A stretch of 64,000 nucleotides of DNA, from contig NZ_CP041969.1 of the NCBI RefSeq assembly GCF_014107495.1, positions 1 through 64,000 of the forward strand, written 5' to 3'. The translations under genes were made by a program, and so were the position numbers. Shown here in pieces: positions 1-7,752 of the stretch; position 1 is the stretch's first letter, and each line of letters begins with the position of its first letter. The notes beneath the pieces were generated by a model. That model was not told where the DNA came from. It saw nothing but the letters and a program-made list of their open reading frames with translations, and did no database searches. This DNA is from Cohnella cholangitidis. Its GTDB lineage: Bacteria; Bacillota; Bacilli; Paenibacillales; Paenibacillaceae.

Positions 1-138
1 AATGCTGAGGTAATTCGACATTTGTACATCTATTGTACCAATGCGAACGAGCCATGAGAAGAAGGAACAGGGGCTTGCTCGTGTACGAAACGCAATATAT
101 ACGAAAAATTAAAAAATAGTCGGTACCGTTCCCCTCGT

Positions 139-669
139 TTAGTTTGACGGAGAATGTTCTTTATACCACCTTCTAAGCTGATTCATTTGAGCTTGATGAT
201 AGCGGCTATGGTCTGCTATATGCCATATGCCCCAACGTATAGTTGCTTTCTTTTCATTTTCGTGACCAAAAGCGACAACTTTATCTAGATCGGCATCCTT
301 TAATTGCGTACACGAATCATTTAACATCATTAATACACCTTCATATGTAGACATAAGTGAGTTCCAAGGCACCCCATTGACCATCGGAAGCCTATTATTT
401 TCGTCTATCATGGGGCCGTGTTGGTCTTTTAACGACTGAGGAAGCGGTTGTCCTTTTATTTTATAAACCCAATTCAGATCAACATACATGATGTGTTTCA
501 TTAACTGAGCGGTACTGTTAAAACTGTTATTAGGCCCCTTGTAATCTATCTCATCTTGCGACATGCCATTCGTTATTAATTTCAGTCGTTGACTATTCTC
601 TTTTACTGCGGAATATAACATTCCCACGATAGGCGACATATGATCTTCGCCTTTTAAATCGTATAGCAT
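139..669 (-). CDS. DinB-family protein
   Basis: 176-residue protein of the DinB/YfiT four-helix-bundle superfamily, whose members bind a metal through three histidines and are often thiol-dependent transferases or stress proteins. Candidate ligands are the His of MKHIMYVD near residue 60 and the two in IWHIADHSRYH near residue 150, which matches the usual spacing. The ATG at 669 is preceded by GGGAGGATAAATTAGG, a strong site at good spacing; a second ATG ten codons in is less well placed. The ribosome site overlaps the last codons of a short upstream reading frame (676-780), so the gene may be translationally coupled to it. The substrate cannot be told from sequence. Confidence 0.8.
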   Translation of the reverse strand: MLYDLKGEDHMSPIVGMLYSAVKENSQRLKLITNGMSQDEIDYKGPNNSFNSTAQLMKHIMYVDLNWVYKIKGQPLPQSLKDQHGPMIDENNRLPMVNGVPWNSLMSTYEGVLMMLNDSCTQLKDADLDKVVAFGHENEKKATIRWGIWHIADHSRYHQAQMNQLRRWYKEHSPSN

Positions 670-675
670 CCTAAT

Positions 676-780
676 TTATCCTCCCAATACAAACGTAATG
701 CTGCCTAGTTTAAATGAAGTATAAACTTCAACATGCCCATTGTCGACCAACTGCTCGATACGAATCATTTCCAAGAACAT
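676..780 (-). CDS. Short ORF or gene remnant upstream of the DinB gene
   Basis: A 34-codon frame that starts MFLEMIRIEQLVDNG and ends with alternating hydrophobic residues (SFKLGSITFVLGG). It ends inside the ribosome-binding site of the DinB gene, where its last two GGA codons form the Shine-Dalgarno sequence. The residue pattern looks like the end of a beta-rich protein, and I see no clear ribosome site for its own ATG. It may therefore be the 3' end of a degraded gene rather than a functional micro-gene. I do not recognise a family. Confidence 0.3.
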   Translation of the reverse strand: MFLEMIRIEQLVDNGHVEVYTSFKLGSITFVLGG

Positions 781-878
781 TAGCTGATCTTAGGCATTAA
801 CCGTGGTCGGACAAATCGGTAATTACATAGGCTGAAGCAGGATCAAAAATAATTCGTGAAGGGGACGGTTCTTGATTT

Positions 879-1268
879 ATGGAAATCGCCGTATCTGGTT
901 TTGTCGTCCATTCGGGAGATTCGGACTCTAATCATTCCCATAAACTCTACATCACTTCATGGGATGGCAATCCCGTACACGTACACGCTTTTTCAGGGGA
1001 TACCTCTTTTGACGATGGACATTCGCACCCCTATGCGGGCTGGACCGAACCAGCGCCCACCGGGGTACCGCACGTTCACAGATACTATACGGATACTGCC
1101 GTCGTTAATGGACATTCACATGTGATTAGGGGTGTCACCGGCCCTGCCATACCTATTATGAGCGGAGGCCATTATCATCTATTTGAAGGCGTCACAACCG
1201 TCAACGGCTCCCGCCCTCATTCCCACTCCTATCGAGGAAGTACCGGAAATGAAGTAACGCCAATGTAA
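879..1268 (+). CDS. ymaF: YmaF-family histidine-rich protein
   Basis: 129-residue protein with repeated His-x-His motifs (NHSHKLYITSW, VHVHAFSG, DDGHSHPYAG, PHVHRYY, NGHSHVIRG, GGHYHLFEG, RPHSHSYRG). This spaced pattern is that of the YmaF family of Bacillus and Paenibacillus, whose function is unknown. The regular histidine pairs suggest metal binding, which is inference. There is no signal peptide. The ATG lacks a strong Shine-Dalgarno sequence: GAAGGGGACGG lies about 10-20 bases upstream. The gene is monocistronic and is followed directly by a terminator hairpin. Confidence 0.85.
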   Translation: MEIAVSGFVVHSGDSDSNHSHKLYITSWDGNPVHVHAFSGDTSFDDGHSHPYAGWTEPAPTGVPHVHRYYTDTAVVNGHSHVIRGVTGPAIPIMSGGHYHLFEGVTTVNGSRPHSHSYRGSTGNEVTPM

Positions 1269-1275
1269 TGTTGTT

Positions 1276-1308
1276 CCAAAAGCCCGCTCAGAAAGAGCGG
1301 ACTTTTGG
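1276..1308 (+). terminator. Terminator hairpin after ymaF
   Basis: CCAAAAGCCCGCTC pairs with GAGCGGACTTTTGG around an AGAAA loop, starting 7 bases after the ymaF stop. The 3' arm contains CTTTTGG rather than a long U tract, so efficiency is uncertain. The 3' end of a possible minus-strand micro-ORF (1288-1395) overlaps it. Confidence 0.7.
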
Positions 1309-1395
1309 GATCGTTATCAGGTTTCGAAAGATAAGTACAAATATCAACAAGATGAAGATAACCATTACGACTAAAGCAATAACGGATAAACCCAG
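1288..1395 (-). CDS. Possible small membrane protein with CTG start
   Basis: A 35-codon frame beginning CTG GGT TTA, with AAGGTGG eight bases upstream as a plausible ribosome site. The product is one membrane segment (SVIALVVMVIFILLIFVLIF) followed by a short basic tail, the same length as the neighbouring YjcZ-like protein. Against it: there is no ATG, GTG or TTG start, a terminator-like hairpin separates it from the YjcZ gene, and its end lies inside the ymaF terminator. Treat as tentative. Confidence 0.3.
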   Translation of the reverse strand: MGLSVIALVVMVIFILLIFVLIFRNLITIPKVRSF

Positions 1396-1423
1396 TTATA
1401 TCGCCACCTTTGATTCAATTTTC

Positions 1424-1458
1424 AATTAAAAGACCCGCCACTCTACTAGAATGGCGGG
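1424..1458 (-). terminator. Terminator after the YjcZ-like gene
   Basis: On the minus strand CCCGCCA pairs with TGGCGGG (1434-1440 with 1452-1458), followed by TCTTTTAATTG. It lies nine bases beyond the stop of the YjcZ-like gene. Confidence 0.7.
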
Positions 1459-1466
1459 CGAAGCTA

Positions 1467-1574
1467 TCAGTAACCGGCTCTCAGAATAATGACCAACAAA
1501 ATGAAAAGCACAAGTGCGAATGCGGCAGCGCCCATACCCTTACCGTATCCGCCGCCAGAAACTTCGTAACTCAT
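1467..1574 (-). CDS. YjcZ-family small sporulation protein
   Basis: 35-residue protein with a Gly-rich N-terminus (MSYEVSGGGYGKGMG) followed by one hydrophobic helix (AAAFALVLFILLVII) and a short RAGY end. This composition and length are typical of the YjcZ/YhfM-like small membrane proteins made late in sporulation. The ATG is preceded by GAGGCGGTG. About 45 bases upstream the minus strand reads CATATTAT (1619-1626), which resembles the -10 element of SigE/SigK promoters; this agrees with mother-cell expression but is not proof. Confidence 0.75.
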   Translation of the reverse strand: MSYEVSGGGYGKGMGAAAFALVLFILLVIILRAGY

Positions 1575-1699
1575 GTTTCACACCGCCTCATTTTTATTGT
1601 GATTATTCATCACCCGTCATAATATGGTTTGAATTATTGAATAGACAGTGTGGTTACCTACCGCATTTAATCATTTTTTTATTCGCCTTAGTAAGCAAA

Positions 1700-2833
1700 T
1701 TACAAGCAGGAGTAAAGTATATTTTTTAATCGCGGATGCACGTATGATTCCTGACTATTCAGCAAATGCTGAGCATACATGACGGTCAGTTGCGAATCCG
1801 GATCGATGATCGCCAGGCATCCTGCCGCGCCGCTCCAGCCGAATTCGCCGAGTGGACTCAACGAACCGCTGCCGGATTTGGAAATATGGGTTCTAACGCC
1901 CAGCCCAAAGCCGTAACCGGCAAGATGATCCCAGGAGTAATCGTCGCGCATACTCTTGGTCAAATGGTCTGTTCGCATCAGGTTCACCGCGCCTGGCGAC
2001 AGAATTCGCGCGCCGTCCGCGCTGGTTCCTCGATTAGTTAGCGCGTTTAGAAACAAAGCGTAGTCGCTCACGGTAGATAACAACCCTGCCCCGCCGCTTT
2101 CGAATTCAGTACCGACCCGGAACCCGTTACCGTCCTTGCGTACGGGCTTGCCTAGCTCGTCAATATATTCATATTGCGGAACCAAACGGCTGCGCTGCTC
2201 CTCCGAGAGATCGAAGCCCGTGTCGCGCATGCCTAGCGGACCGGTAATTTCTTCCCGCACGTACTCGCCGAATCGCCTTCCGTCCACAACCTCGACGAGA
2301 GCCGCGAGAACGTCATGGCACAGGCTATAGTTCCATCGGGTACCCGGCTCGAACAGCAGAGGCTCCTTCGCGAGCGCCGCCGCAAATTCGCGGGTCGGCA
2401 CCCTGCCATTCGTGAGTTTCACGACTTCCCGGATGGACGGCGCTCCAAGGTCATAGGAAAAACCGGCGGTCATCGCGAATAGATCACGCACTGTGATAGG
2501 TCTCTCCGCCCGTTCCAGTACGATTTCGCCGTCCGGCAAAATTTTCCGGACCGTCATTTCGGCGTATTCCGGCAAATATACCGATAACGGATCGCTTAGA
2601 AGGATGGCGCCTTTATCAACGAGTTGAAGTGCCGCCGTACATGTCAGGATCTTTGTCAACGAGTAGAGATTAATGATCCGCCGGTCGTCGATCAAGGTCT
2701 TCTCTTCCAGATTGCAGTAACCGTTACGGTAACGGAAAACCGTTTCGTTGCGGTACATGACAAGTACCTCCGCCCACGGGATGCGCCAGGAAGTTATGCG
2801 GTCGATAAATTGGGATACCGGTTGGAAGTCCAC
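1700..2833 (-). CDS. Serine hydrolase, beta-lactamase class C family
   Basis: 377 residues of the PF00144 fold (class C beta-lactamase, penicillin-binding protein and esterase-like). The nucleophile motif SxxK is SLTK in NLYSLTKILTCTAAL near residue 57, the second-motif tyrosine is in RWNYSLCHDV, and the third motif is WSGAAG near residue 330. There is no signal peptide, so it is probably cytoplasmic, as for many EstB-like esterases or D-amino-acid amidases. The start is GTG with GGATGAGG just upstream. It stands alone, divergent from a GNAT gene. Substrate unknown; antibiotic resistance should not be assumed. Confidence 0.85.
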   Translation of the reverse strand: MDFQPVSQFIDRITSWRIPWAEVLVMYRNETVFRYRNGYCNLEEKTLIDDRRIINLYSLTKILTCTAALQLVDKGAILLSDPLSVYLPEYAEMTVRKILPDGEIVLERAERPITVRDLFAMTAGFSYDLGAPSIREVVKLTNGRVPTREFAAALAKEPLLFEPGTRWNYSLCHDVLAALVEVVDGRRFGEYVREEITGPLGMRDTGFDLSEEQRSRLVPQYEYIDELGKPVRKDGNGFRVGTEFESGGAGLLSTVSDYALFLNALTNRGTSADGARILSPGAVNLMRTDHLTKSMRDDYSWDHLAGYGFGLGVRTHISKSGSGSLSPLGEFGWSGAAGCLAIIDPDSQLTVMYAQHLLNSQESYVHPRLKNILYSCL

Positions 2834-3131
2834 GATTCCTCATCCTTTATGTTGAGTAGTTTTAAAATGCCGCAATTGAGGCGTGTAAGCCTAGCGTCAG
2901 AAGGCCCGAACCACCCTGACTTACGAGTCCCTCCTTCATTATTATGTAGCAACGCCGTTCAAAGCAATAGAGAAATCGCAAATGAATACTATGTAGGATC
3001 CAAAATAATTAATGACACTAATTATATGAAAACGCAAGGATGCGGCTTCGCGTTTACAATCATTGAAAACTGCGGTAATCTAGCTTTGGGAATGGATATA
3101 AGGAAGATTTGCCCAAGGAGGATTAACGGAA

Positions 3132-3647
3132 ATGGCGATACGGTTTGGCCGCTGCACGGACGACAACGATTATGCCAGAGTCGCTCTTTTCATGGTGGAA
3201 CGCAGGAGAGACCTTCATCCTTCTTTGTGTACGATCGACATGGTCACTATGCTATATGCGTACATGACGGAAGGCCAATTGCATTACAGCGAGGATGAGA
3301 ACGGACGGATCGTAGGCGCGGGTGCCTATTACCTCGGTACGCCCGAGGAGGAATTCCGGGATCGAAGCTTTGCGCTTCTCGACGTGACAATCGTGGACAA
3401 AGCCCGCAGGGGCACTAGATTATTTCTCAAAGGCCTGCAGTACATGATTAACCACATCGCCGACAGTCATCCGGAGATAGAAACCGTGCGGTTATGCGCG
3501 CTCTCGGACAATACCTACTTGTGCAAGTTATATGCGAAATTTGCGCGATTCGAGGGGACAAAAGACGGCAAAGTAGGACAAGAATCGGTGTTTTCCGGAC
3601 AAATACACCATATTAGGTATATATTAAACCGACTTCTTCCCCTATAA
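3132..3647 (+). CDS. GNAT-family N-acetyltransferase-like protein (1)
   Basis: 171 residues with GNAT-like organisation: an N-terminal segment, beta strands ending in RSFALLDVTIVDKARRG (the strand plus the acyl-CoA pyrophosphate loop region), then a helix LFLKGLQYMINHI and a C-terminal strand. The shared pattern RGT-LF--GL---I----P--E appears in the GNAT protein at 3801, so the two are divergent paralogues. The start has AAGGAGGATTAACGGA upstream, a very strong site. It is followed by a 36-residue peptide gene and the second GNAT, which suggests a three-gene unit. A substrate cannot be named. Confidence 0.7.
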   Translation: MAIRFGRCTDDNDYARVALFMVERRRDLHPSLCTIDMVTMLYAYMTEGQLHYSEDENGRIVGAGAYYLGTPEEEFRDRSFALLDVTIVDKARRGTRLFLKGLQYMINHIADSHPEIETVRLCALSDNTYLCKLYAKFARFEGTKDGKVGQESVFSGQIHHIRYILNRLLPL

Positions 3648-3690
3648 TATAGAGGAAAATACTTACTTTCTCGCAAAGGAGGACAAGCCC

Positions 3691-3801
3691 ATGTATCCAG
3701 CTAAACCTGACGTCAAGGAAATCAAAAAAGGATCCGGTTTCGGCAGAATCGTACAAGTGAATGATTCGCTTCGCGCTCAGCCTGTCATCGCGACGAAGTA
3801 A
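3691..3801 (+). CDS. 36-residue peptide between two GNAT genes
   Basis: ATG at 3691 with AAAGGAGGACAAGCCC upstream opens a 36-codon frame whose stop overlaps the next ATG as TAATG, so it is coupled to the second GNAT gene. The peptide begins MYPAKPDVKEIKKGSGFGR and ends VNDSLRAQPVIATK. It has five or more lysines and no cysteine, no signal peptide and no membrane helix. Too short for an enzyme, it could be a precursor peptide, a regulatory peptide, or the acceptor for the adjacent acyltransferases. TATAAT at 3643-3648 could be the -10 of an internal promoter. I do not recognise a family. Confidence 0.65.
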   Translation: MYPAKPDVKEIKKGSGFGRIVQVNDSLRAQPVIATK

Positions 3802-4343
3802 TGTCGTTTCTCTTCCGGACATGCACGTTCGACATGGACCACGAAGCCTATATGAAGTTCGTCCTGGAGAACCACGAAGGCTTGAACCTGCCGTACCCGT
3901 TCGCCGTTAAGCTTAGCTTCGCCGGTAGTCCGCTCGTTCTAGGCAAGGCGATGCTGGTCATTAGCGAGGAAGCTTACGAACTGGTCGGAGCGGCAGGTTT
4001 CGTCTTCGGCACCGGTACCCATGATCATGAAGACCGCGACGTCTGCCAGGCGGAAGTCGCCTTCCTGCTGCCGGAGTATCGGGGGACCACCTTGTTCATT
4101 CGCGGGTTGCTAGCGCTGATCGATTTGGCTGCGGAAGAAAATCCGGACGTCGAATGGTTTCAGTTCTGGGCACCCAACGACCGGCCGGAGCTGACAAAGC
4201 TCTTCTCCAAGTTTGCGGCGTTGCCCGGCGCATGCCTGCAAACCGTAAACGAAGTAACGTTGTACCGCATTCCGTTCGCACAACTTGCGGCGTATGCACG
4301 GTCGTTAAGCAGCATTCGCGAGGTCGAAGCCAACTGCAAATAA
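3801..4343 (+). CDS. GNAT-family N-acetyltransferase-like protein (2)
   Basis: 180 residues, paralogous to the protein at 3132. The diagnostic segment is EVAFLLPEYRGTTLFIRGL, where Y-RGT is the acyl-CoA loop, followed by ALIDLAAEENPDVEWFQF and LTKLFSKFAALPG. The first GNAT has the equivalent LCKLYAKFARFEG. Translation starts at the ATG overlapping the stop of the 36-residue peptide gene, with no other good site, so production of the two is likely linked. A rho-independent terminator follows within ten bases, closing the GNAT-peptide-GNAT unit. Target unknown. Confidence 0.7.
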   Translation: MSFLFRTCTFDMDHEAYMKFVLENHEGLNLPYPFAVKLSFAGSPLVLGKAMLVISEEAYELVGAAGFVFGTGTHDHEDRDVCQAEVAFLLPEYRGTTLFIRGLLALIDLAAEENPDVEWFQFWAPNDRPELTKLFSKFAALPGACLQTVNEVTLYRIPFAQLAAYARSLSSIREVEANCK

Positions 4344-4351
4344 GCAACATA

Positions 4352-4384
4352 AAAACACTGAAACTAAATCAGTGTTTTTTTTTG
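4352..4384 (+). terminator. Terminator after GNAT-peptide-GNAT unit
   Basis: AACACTGA pairs with TCAGTGTT around AACTAAA, followed by a run of eight or more T. A canonical rho-independent terminator. Confidence 0.9.
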
Positions 4385-4626
4385 TTGTTTCGTACTCGAA
4401 GCTCATTTGAGTAATCTAGTTTTCGTTGGTATGTTCGACTCTTCTGCTCCAAGTCCAGCGCCCTCTCTTGTTGTATATAAAAGTCAAGATTCTGTCATAA
4501 ACCGCACGGTTTATAGCTACAACGAGTTATTTAGTAACTCATCCTTGCCGTCGTATACTTTAAGTGATTCCGAATCTGCCGTTCTCGTCTGAAAAGGCAC
4601 ACTATAGCAAAGGAGGATTTAGATAT

Positions 4627-5262
4627 TTGAGCACTAAATTAAAAAGCTATTTATTTCCGTCAGTCCTTTTCGTGTTCGTTCTTGGTTTGGCCGTATATTT
4701 TGTTTATCGTTCCTTAAGCTCGGAATCAGCATTGCCTATCGTAAAAGCTGCGCCCGATTTTGTATTGCAAAACATAGACAATACGCTCATGACGGCAAGC
4801 GTCAACAAAGGAAAAGTCGTATTGATGGAATTCATGTTCACGAGCTGCCCTGATATTTGTCCTCTTACGACCTATAAGATGGTACAGCTACAAGAGCAAT
4901 TAAAGCAAAAAAACATGTTCGGGAATCAAGTCCGGTTTGTTGCCGTAACCTTCGATCCTGAGCGCGATACTCCTGAAGTCTTACGAGATTATGCGCAAAG
5001 AATGAATATGGATAGTTCAGGCTGGTACATCCTCCGGGGCGAAGAAGAACAAACGAAGAAAATCGCTGCCGAATATGGCATTATGGTGCAAAATTTAGGA
5101 GACGGTCAATTCGTACATACGGTCACTTCATTAAATCTAATTGATTCCGAACAACGCATCCGCAAGGTATATGCAATGGGGGAGGAAATGAATAGCGAAG
5201 AGATCATGAAGGACATCGAGTCTCTTCTCGCCGAACAATCGAAATCCGATTCGAATGGATGA
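4627..5262 (+). CDS. SCO1/SenC-type copper chaperone
   Basis: 211-residue membrane-anchored thioredoxin-fold protein: an uncleaved N-terminal helix (about residues 8-28) followed by an extracytoplasmic domain. The copper-binding CxxxC is CPDIC at Cys74 and Cys78, and the third ligand is the His of FVHTVTSLNLID. SCO proteins deliver copper or act as thiol reductants for copper enzymes such as CuA oxidases and nitrous oxide reductase. The start is TTG at 4627, ten bases after AAAGGAGG; the longer frame from 4564 has no ribosome site. The cytochrome c gene follows 24 bases later with its own GGAGG, so the two form an operon converging on the nos-like genes. Confidence 0.9.
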   Translation: MSTKLKSYLFPSVLFVFVLGLAVYFVYRSLSSESALPIVKAAPDFVLQNIDNTLMTASVNKGKVVLMEFMFTSCPDICPLTTYKMVQLQEQLKQKNMFGNQVRFVAVTFDPERDTPEVLRDYAQRMNMDSSGWYILRGEEEQTKKIAAEYGIMVQNLGDGQFVHTVTSLNLIDSEQRIRKVYAMGEEMNSEEIMKDIESLLAEQSKSDSNG

Positions 5263-5286
5263 TATTTACTGTTAAGGAGGGAAAAA

Positions 5287-5649
5287 ATGCAAAAACGTAT
5301 AATGGCGACGCTGCTTATCATAGCGTGTGTCTTCGGAGTGTATTTATTAAGTTCGGGGCTTCCAGACAAAAAAGAATCCGAAGTTAGCGGTACTAAATTT
5401 ACGGTACCGGAGAGAGCTGTGAACGCTGCGGCATCAGAGCAGTTATATCAAAACATGTGTATTTCTTGTCATGGGGATCAGTTGCAAGGTTCTGTTGGTC
5501 CGGAGCTCGCGCATATTGGCGATTCGATGACCATAGAACAAATTTTCAAGAAAATATCGGGCGGCGGCGGAGGAATGCCGGCCTTTGAAGATCGTTTGAC
5601 CGAAGACCAACTGATTACGATAACCACCTGGCTGGCCTCCAAAAAGTAA
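5287..5649 (+). CDS. Membrane-anchored c-type cytochrome
   Basis: 120 residues: an N-terminal hydrophobic anchor (residues 5-24), a short linker, and one class I heme domain. The heme site is CISCH (Cys58, Cys61, His62) and the likely axial methionine lies in GGGMPAF near residue 98. Size and layout match the small cytochromes c550/c551 of Gram-positive bacteria, which carry electrons to terminal oxidases or nitrogen-oxide reductases on the outer face of the membrane. TAAGGAGGGAAAA precedes the ATG. With SCO upstream and NosD/L/F/Y-type genes converging, a role in a copper-dependent respiratory chain is likely. Confidence 0.9.
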   Translation: MQKRIMATLLIIACVFGVYLLSSGLPDKKESEVSGTKFTVPERAVNAAASEQLYQNMCISCHGDQLQGSVGPELAHIGDSMTIEQIFKKISGGGGGMPAFEDRLTEDQLITITTWLASKK

Positions 5650-5727
5650 TCAAAGGAGGCTGTCTCAAAAGTATGTAATCTCGCTTAAGAGATAGCTCCG
5701 TTTAACCAAAAACCATTTGAAAATGTA

Positions 5728-5766
5728 GAAATGGCGACACCAGGGTCATCCCTATGTCGCCATTTC
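5728..5766. repeat. Inverted repeat between convergent operons
   Basis: GAAATGGCGACA and TGTCGCCATTTC form a perfect 12-bp stem with a 15-base loop between the cytochrome gene and the convergent response-regulator gene. It could terminate both units, but no long T run follows in either direction. The preceding bases (GGAGGCTGTCTCAAAAG near 5656) resemble a transposon end, so a mobile-element remnant is an alternative. Confidence 0.6.
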
Positions 5767-5828
5767 TCGATTCCGGTCCACTGCAGCTTTCTTAATTAGA
5801 TAATCAACCAAGACGCGATCCCTGACGA

Positions 5829-6476
5829 CTAGTTTTGAAAAAAGCCCTTCTCGTAAGCGTAACGGGTTAACTGTACGCGATTGTCCAAATGAAGTTTGTG
5901 AAGTATATTTTTGAGATGGTTTTTGACCGTGTGCTCGGAAATATCCAATGAAGAGGAAATTTCTTTATTGGATAATCCTTTTGCAACCCATCTCAATATT
6001 TCCTGTTCCCTGGCCGTTAATGGACTATCCAGCGTTTTTAACGTTTCCTTCTGCGAAAATTCAAGCAGAATCCGTTGAGCCAACTCCCTTGATAACGGCG
6101 CTTGGTCATAGACGACTGCCCGCAAATATTCATGCCATGCCGACGGATTTAGATTTTTCAGCAAATAACCTTGCGCGCCTTTCTTCAGCGCTTCGAATAA
6201 GTGCGAGATGTCATCGGAAACCGTTACCATGACGATCTTAACGTACGGAAATCTAGACTTGATGCTTTTGGTCGCTTCAAGCCCGTCCATTTCCTTCATA
6301 CTGATATCCATAAGGATAAGGTCTGGCATCCACTCCTCCGTTAATCGGATAGCCTCATGCCCGTTATTCCCTTCAGCCACGATCTCGAAATTAGGGTCCG
6401 AACTAAGAATGGTTCGAATTCCTTCTCTAGCATGAGCATGGTCATCTATGATAAGTACTCGGATGGATGGATTCAC
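5829..6476 (-). CDS. NarL/LuxR-family response regulator
   Basis: 215 residues: an N-terminal receiver domain (1-120) with acidic pair Asp11-Asp12, phospho-acceptor Asp57 in LILMDISM and conserved Lys near 107, followed by a LuxR-type HTH (about 150-210, LTAREQEILRWVAKGLSNKEIS). Such proteins normally pair with a histidine kinase, but none is encoded nearby. It is the last gene of the nos-like operon, 23 bases after the thioredoxin gene, so it probably senses a respiratory or redox condition through an unlinked kinase. It might activate this operon or a distant nosZ; that is inference. Confidence 0.9.
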   Translation of the reverse strand: MNPSIRVLIIDDHAHAREGIRTILSSDPNFEIVAEGNNGHEAIRLTEEWMPDLILMDISMKEMDGLEATKSIKSRFPYVKIVMVTVSDDISHLFEALKKGAQGYLLKNLNPSAWHEYLRAVVYDQAPLSRELAQRILLEFSQKETLKTLDSPLTAREQEILRWVAKGLSNKEISSSLDISEHTVKNHLKNILHKLHLDNRVQLTRYAYEKGFFQN

Positions 6477-6499
6477 GCGCCCCTCCTCCTTCGTCGAAT

Positions 6500-7042
6500 T
6501 TAGGTTTGCAACATAGACAGCAATTGCTCACGGGTTGTTATTTCCCCGATTCCGACTTGACGAAGCGTCCCGTAGGCATCGATCACGAATGTTGCGGGGA
6601 GACCGACTATTCGATACAGCGTCGAGACCTTCCCCGCAGCATCGATGATGACGGGGAAAGATATGCCCTTTTGCTGGAGAAATTCGTTAACCGTCCCTCT
6701 TGCCTCGCCTACGTTAACGGACACTAACTGAAAGTCTATATCCTCGGAACGGAAGACCTCGTCTATTAGCGGCATTTCCTTAACGCAAGGCACGCACCAG
6801 GACGCCCAGAAATTCAGTAGCACGGTCCGATCACGAAGAGCATGAAGACTCACCCTCTCTCCGTTTGTATTCACCCCTTCGAAGTTAGGCGCTTCGAGTC
6901 CGATTGAAATATTTCCTTTCACAGGCAAGCTCTCGGAACGGTCCGATGGTATAAACAGTCTGACCACGATGATAAGAGCAACAAGAGCGATCATAGCGGA
7001 TACGGCTCTTACGAGATTACGATGTAATAATCTTTGTCTCAT
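6500..7042 (-). CDS. ResA/TlpA-like membrane-anchored thioredoxin
   Basis: 180 residues: one N-terminal membrane anchor (about 12-29) and an extracytoplasmic AhpC/TSA-thioredoxin domain. The redox motif is WASWCVPCVKEMP, and the cis-Pro segment is VGLPATFVID. Proteins of this type reduce apocytochrome c cysteines or copper-site cysteines outside the membrane. The gene overlaps the NosF-like ATPase gene by four bases. In this operon it most likely keeps the cysteines of a copper or heme protein reduced, working with SCO (4627) and opposite to BdbC (10982). Confidence 0.88.
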   Translation of the reverse strand: MRQRLLHRNLVRAVSAMIALVALIIVVRLFIPSDRSESLPVKGNISIGLEAPNFEGVNTNGERVSLHALRDRTVLLNFWASWCVPCVKEMPLIDEVFRSEDIDFQLVSVNVGEARGTVNEFLQQKGISFPVIIDAAGKVSTLYRIVGLPATFVIDAYGTLRQVGIGEITTREQLLSMLQT

Positions 7043-7752
7043 CTTAGTGCCTCTTGGAAGGCGGCATGTAAAGGATGATCGCCAAAGCGCGCGCGGTAGT
7101 GCTCTATGCTGCCTTCTCCACGGTTCTTACCTTCATTGAGAAAGATAACGTGATCCGCGACATCTTCCGCTACCGGAAGTTGATGCGTGGAGAAAATAAT
7201 GGCATGCCCTTCCCGCTTGATAACTTTAATCAATTGAACGAACTCGTTCATCCAGTACGGATCAAGTCCGTTGGTAGGTTCGTCCATAATCAATAGCGGC
7301 GGATCGGCCAATAGGGATTGAGCGAATAACAGACGCTGTCGCATTCCTTTGGAGAACGTATGCACTTTATTGTTTTTTTTGTCCTCGAGACCTACCATGG
7401 CCAGCGTTTCCAGAACGCGTTGTTTGGGAACGGCTCGCAAAGCAGCCCAAAAGGACAATGCTTCAAAGGCGGATAAACCGGCGTTGAATTGATAATCGTC
7501 CGGCATATAACCGATTTGCTTCGCGAAAGCGGTTCTGTCCTTTTTCCATACTTGGCCGTTTACGCTAATCTCTCCGGTTGTCGGCCGTAGAATTCCTGCA
7601 ATCATTCGAAGTATCGTACTTTTTCCTGCCCCGTTGCCTCCGCAAAGCGCAAGCACTTCCCCTTTTTCGATCTTCAAATCTATTTGTTCTACTAGCGTTT
7701 GCTTCTTGATTGTCTTGCTGATACCGGAAACGATAACGAGAGGTTCATCCAC
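7039..7752 (-). CDS. nosF: ABC transporter ATPase, NosF-like
   Basis: 237-residue nucleotide-binding subunit. Walker A is GGNGAGKST (about 38-46), the signature is FSKGMRQRL (near 134), Walker B is LLIMDEPTNGLDP (near 155), and the H-loop is STHQ. It overlaps the permease gene by eight bases and lies in the order D-L-Y-F typical of nitrous oxide reductase maturation loci. NosDFY is a sulfur/copper-related exporter-like complex needed to assemble the copper centres of NosZ. The name rests on gene context; the sequence alone would only support a CcmA-like ATPase. Confidence 0.85.
   Translation of the reverse strand: MDEPLVIVSGISKTIKKQTLVEQIDLKIEKGEVLALCGGNGAGKSTILRMIAGILRPTTGEISVNGQVWKKDRTAFAKQIGYMPDDYQFNAGLSAFEALSFWAALRAVPKQRVLETLAMVGLEDKKNNKVHTFSKGMRQRLLFAQSLLADPPLLIMDEPTNGLDPYWMNEFVQLIKVIKREGHAIIFSTHQLPVAEDVADHVIFLNEGKNRGEGSIEHYRARFGDHPLHAAFQEALR

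Noticed and set aside
4407-4592. 61-codon plus-strand frame rich in Ser and Pro
   Set aside because: No ribosome site, low-complexity composition, and it overlaps the likely 5' region of the SCO gene.
5653-5672. GGAGGCTGTCTCAAAAG resembles the end of IS1182-type elements
   Set aside because: No matching inverted end or target duplication was found nearby, and no transposase fragment is present.
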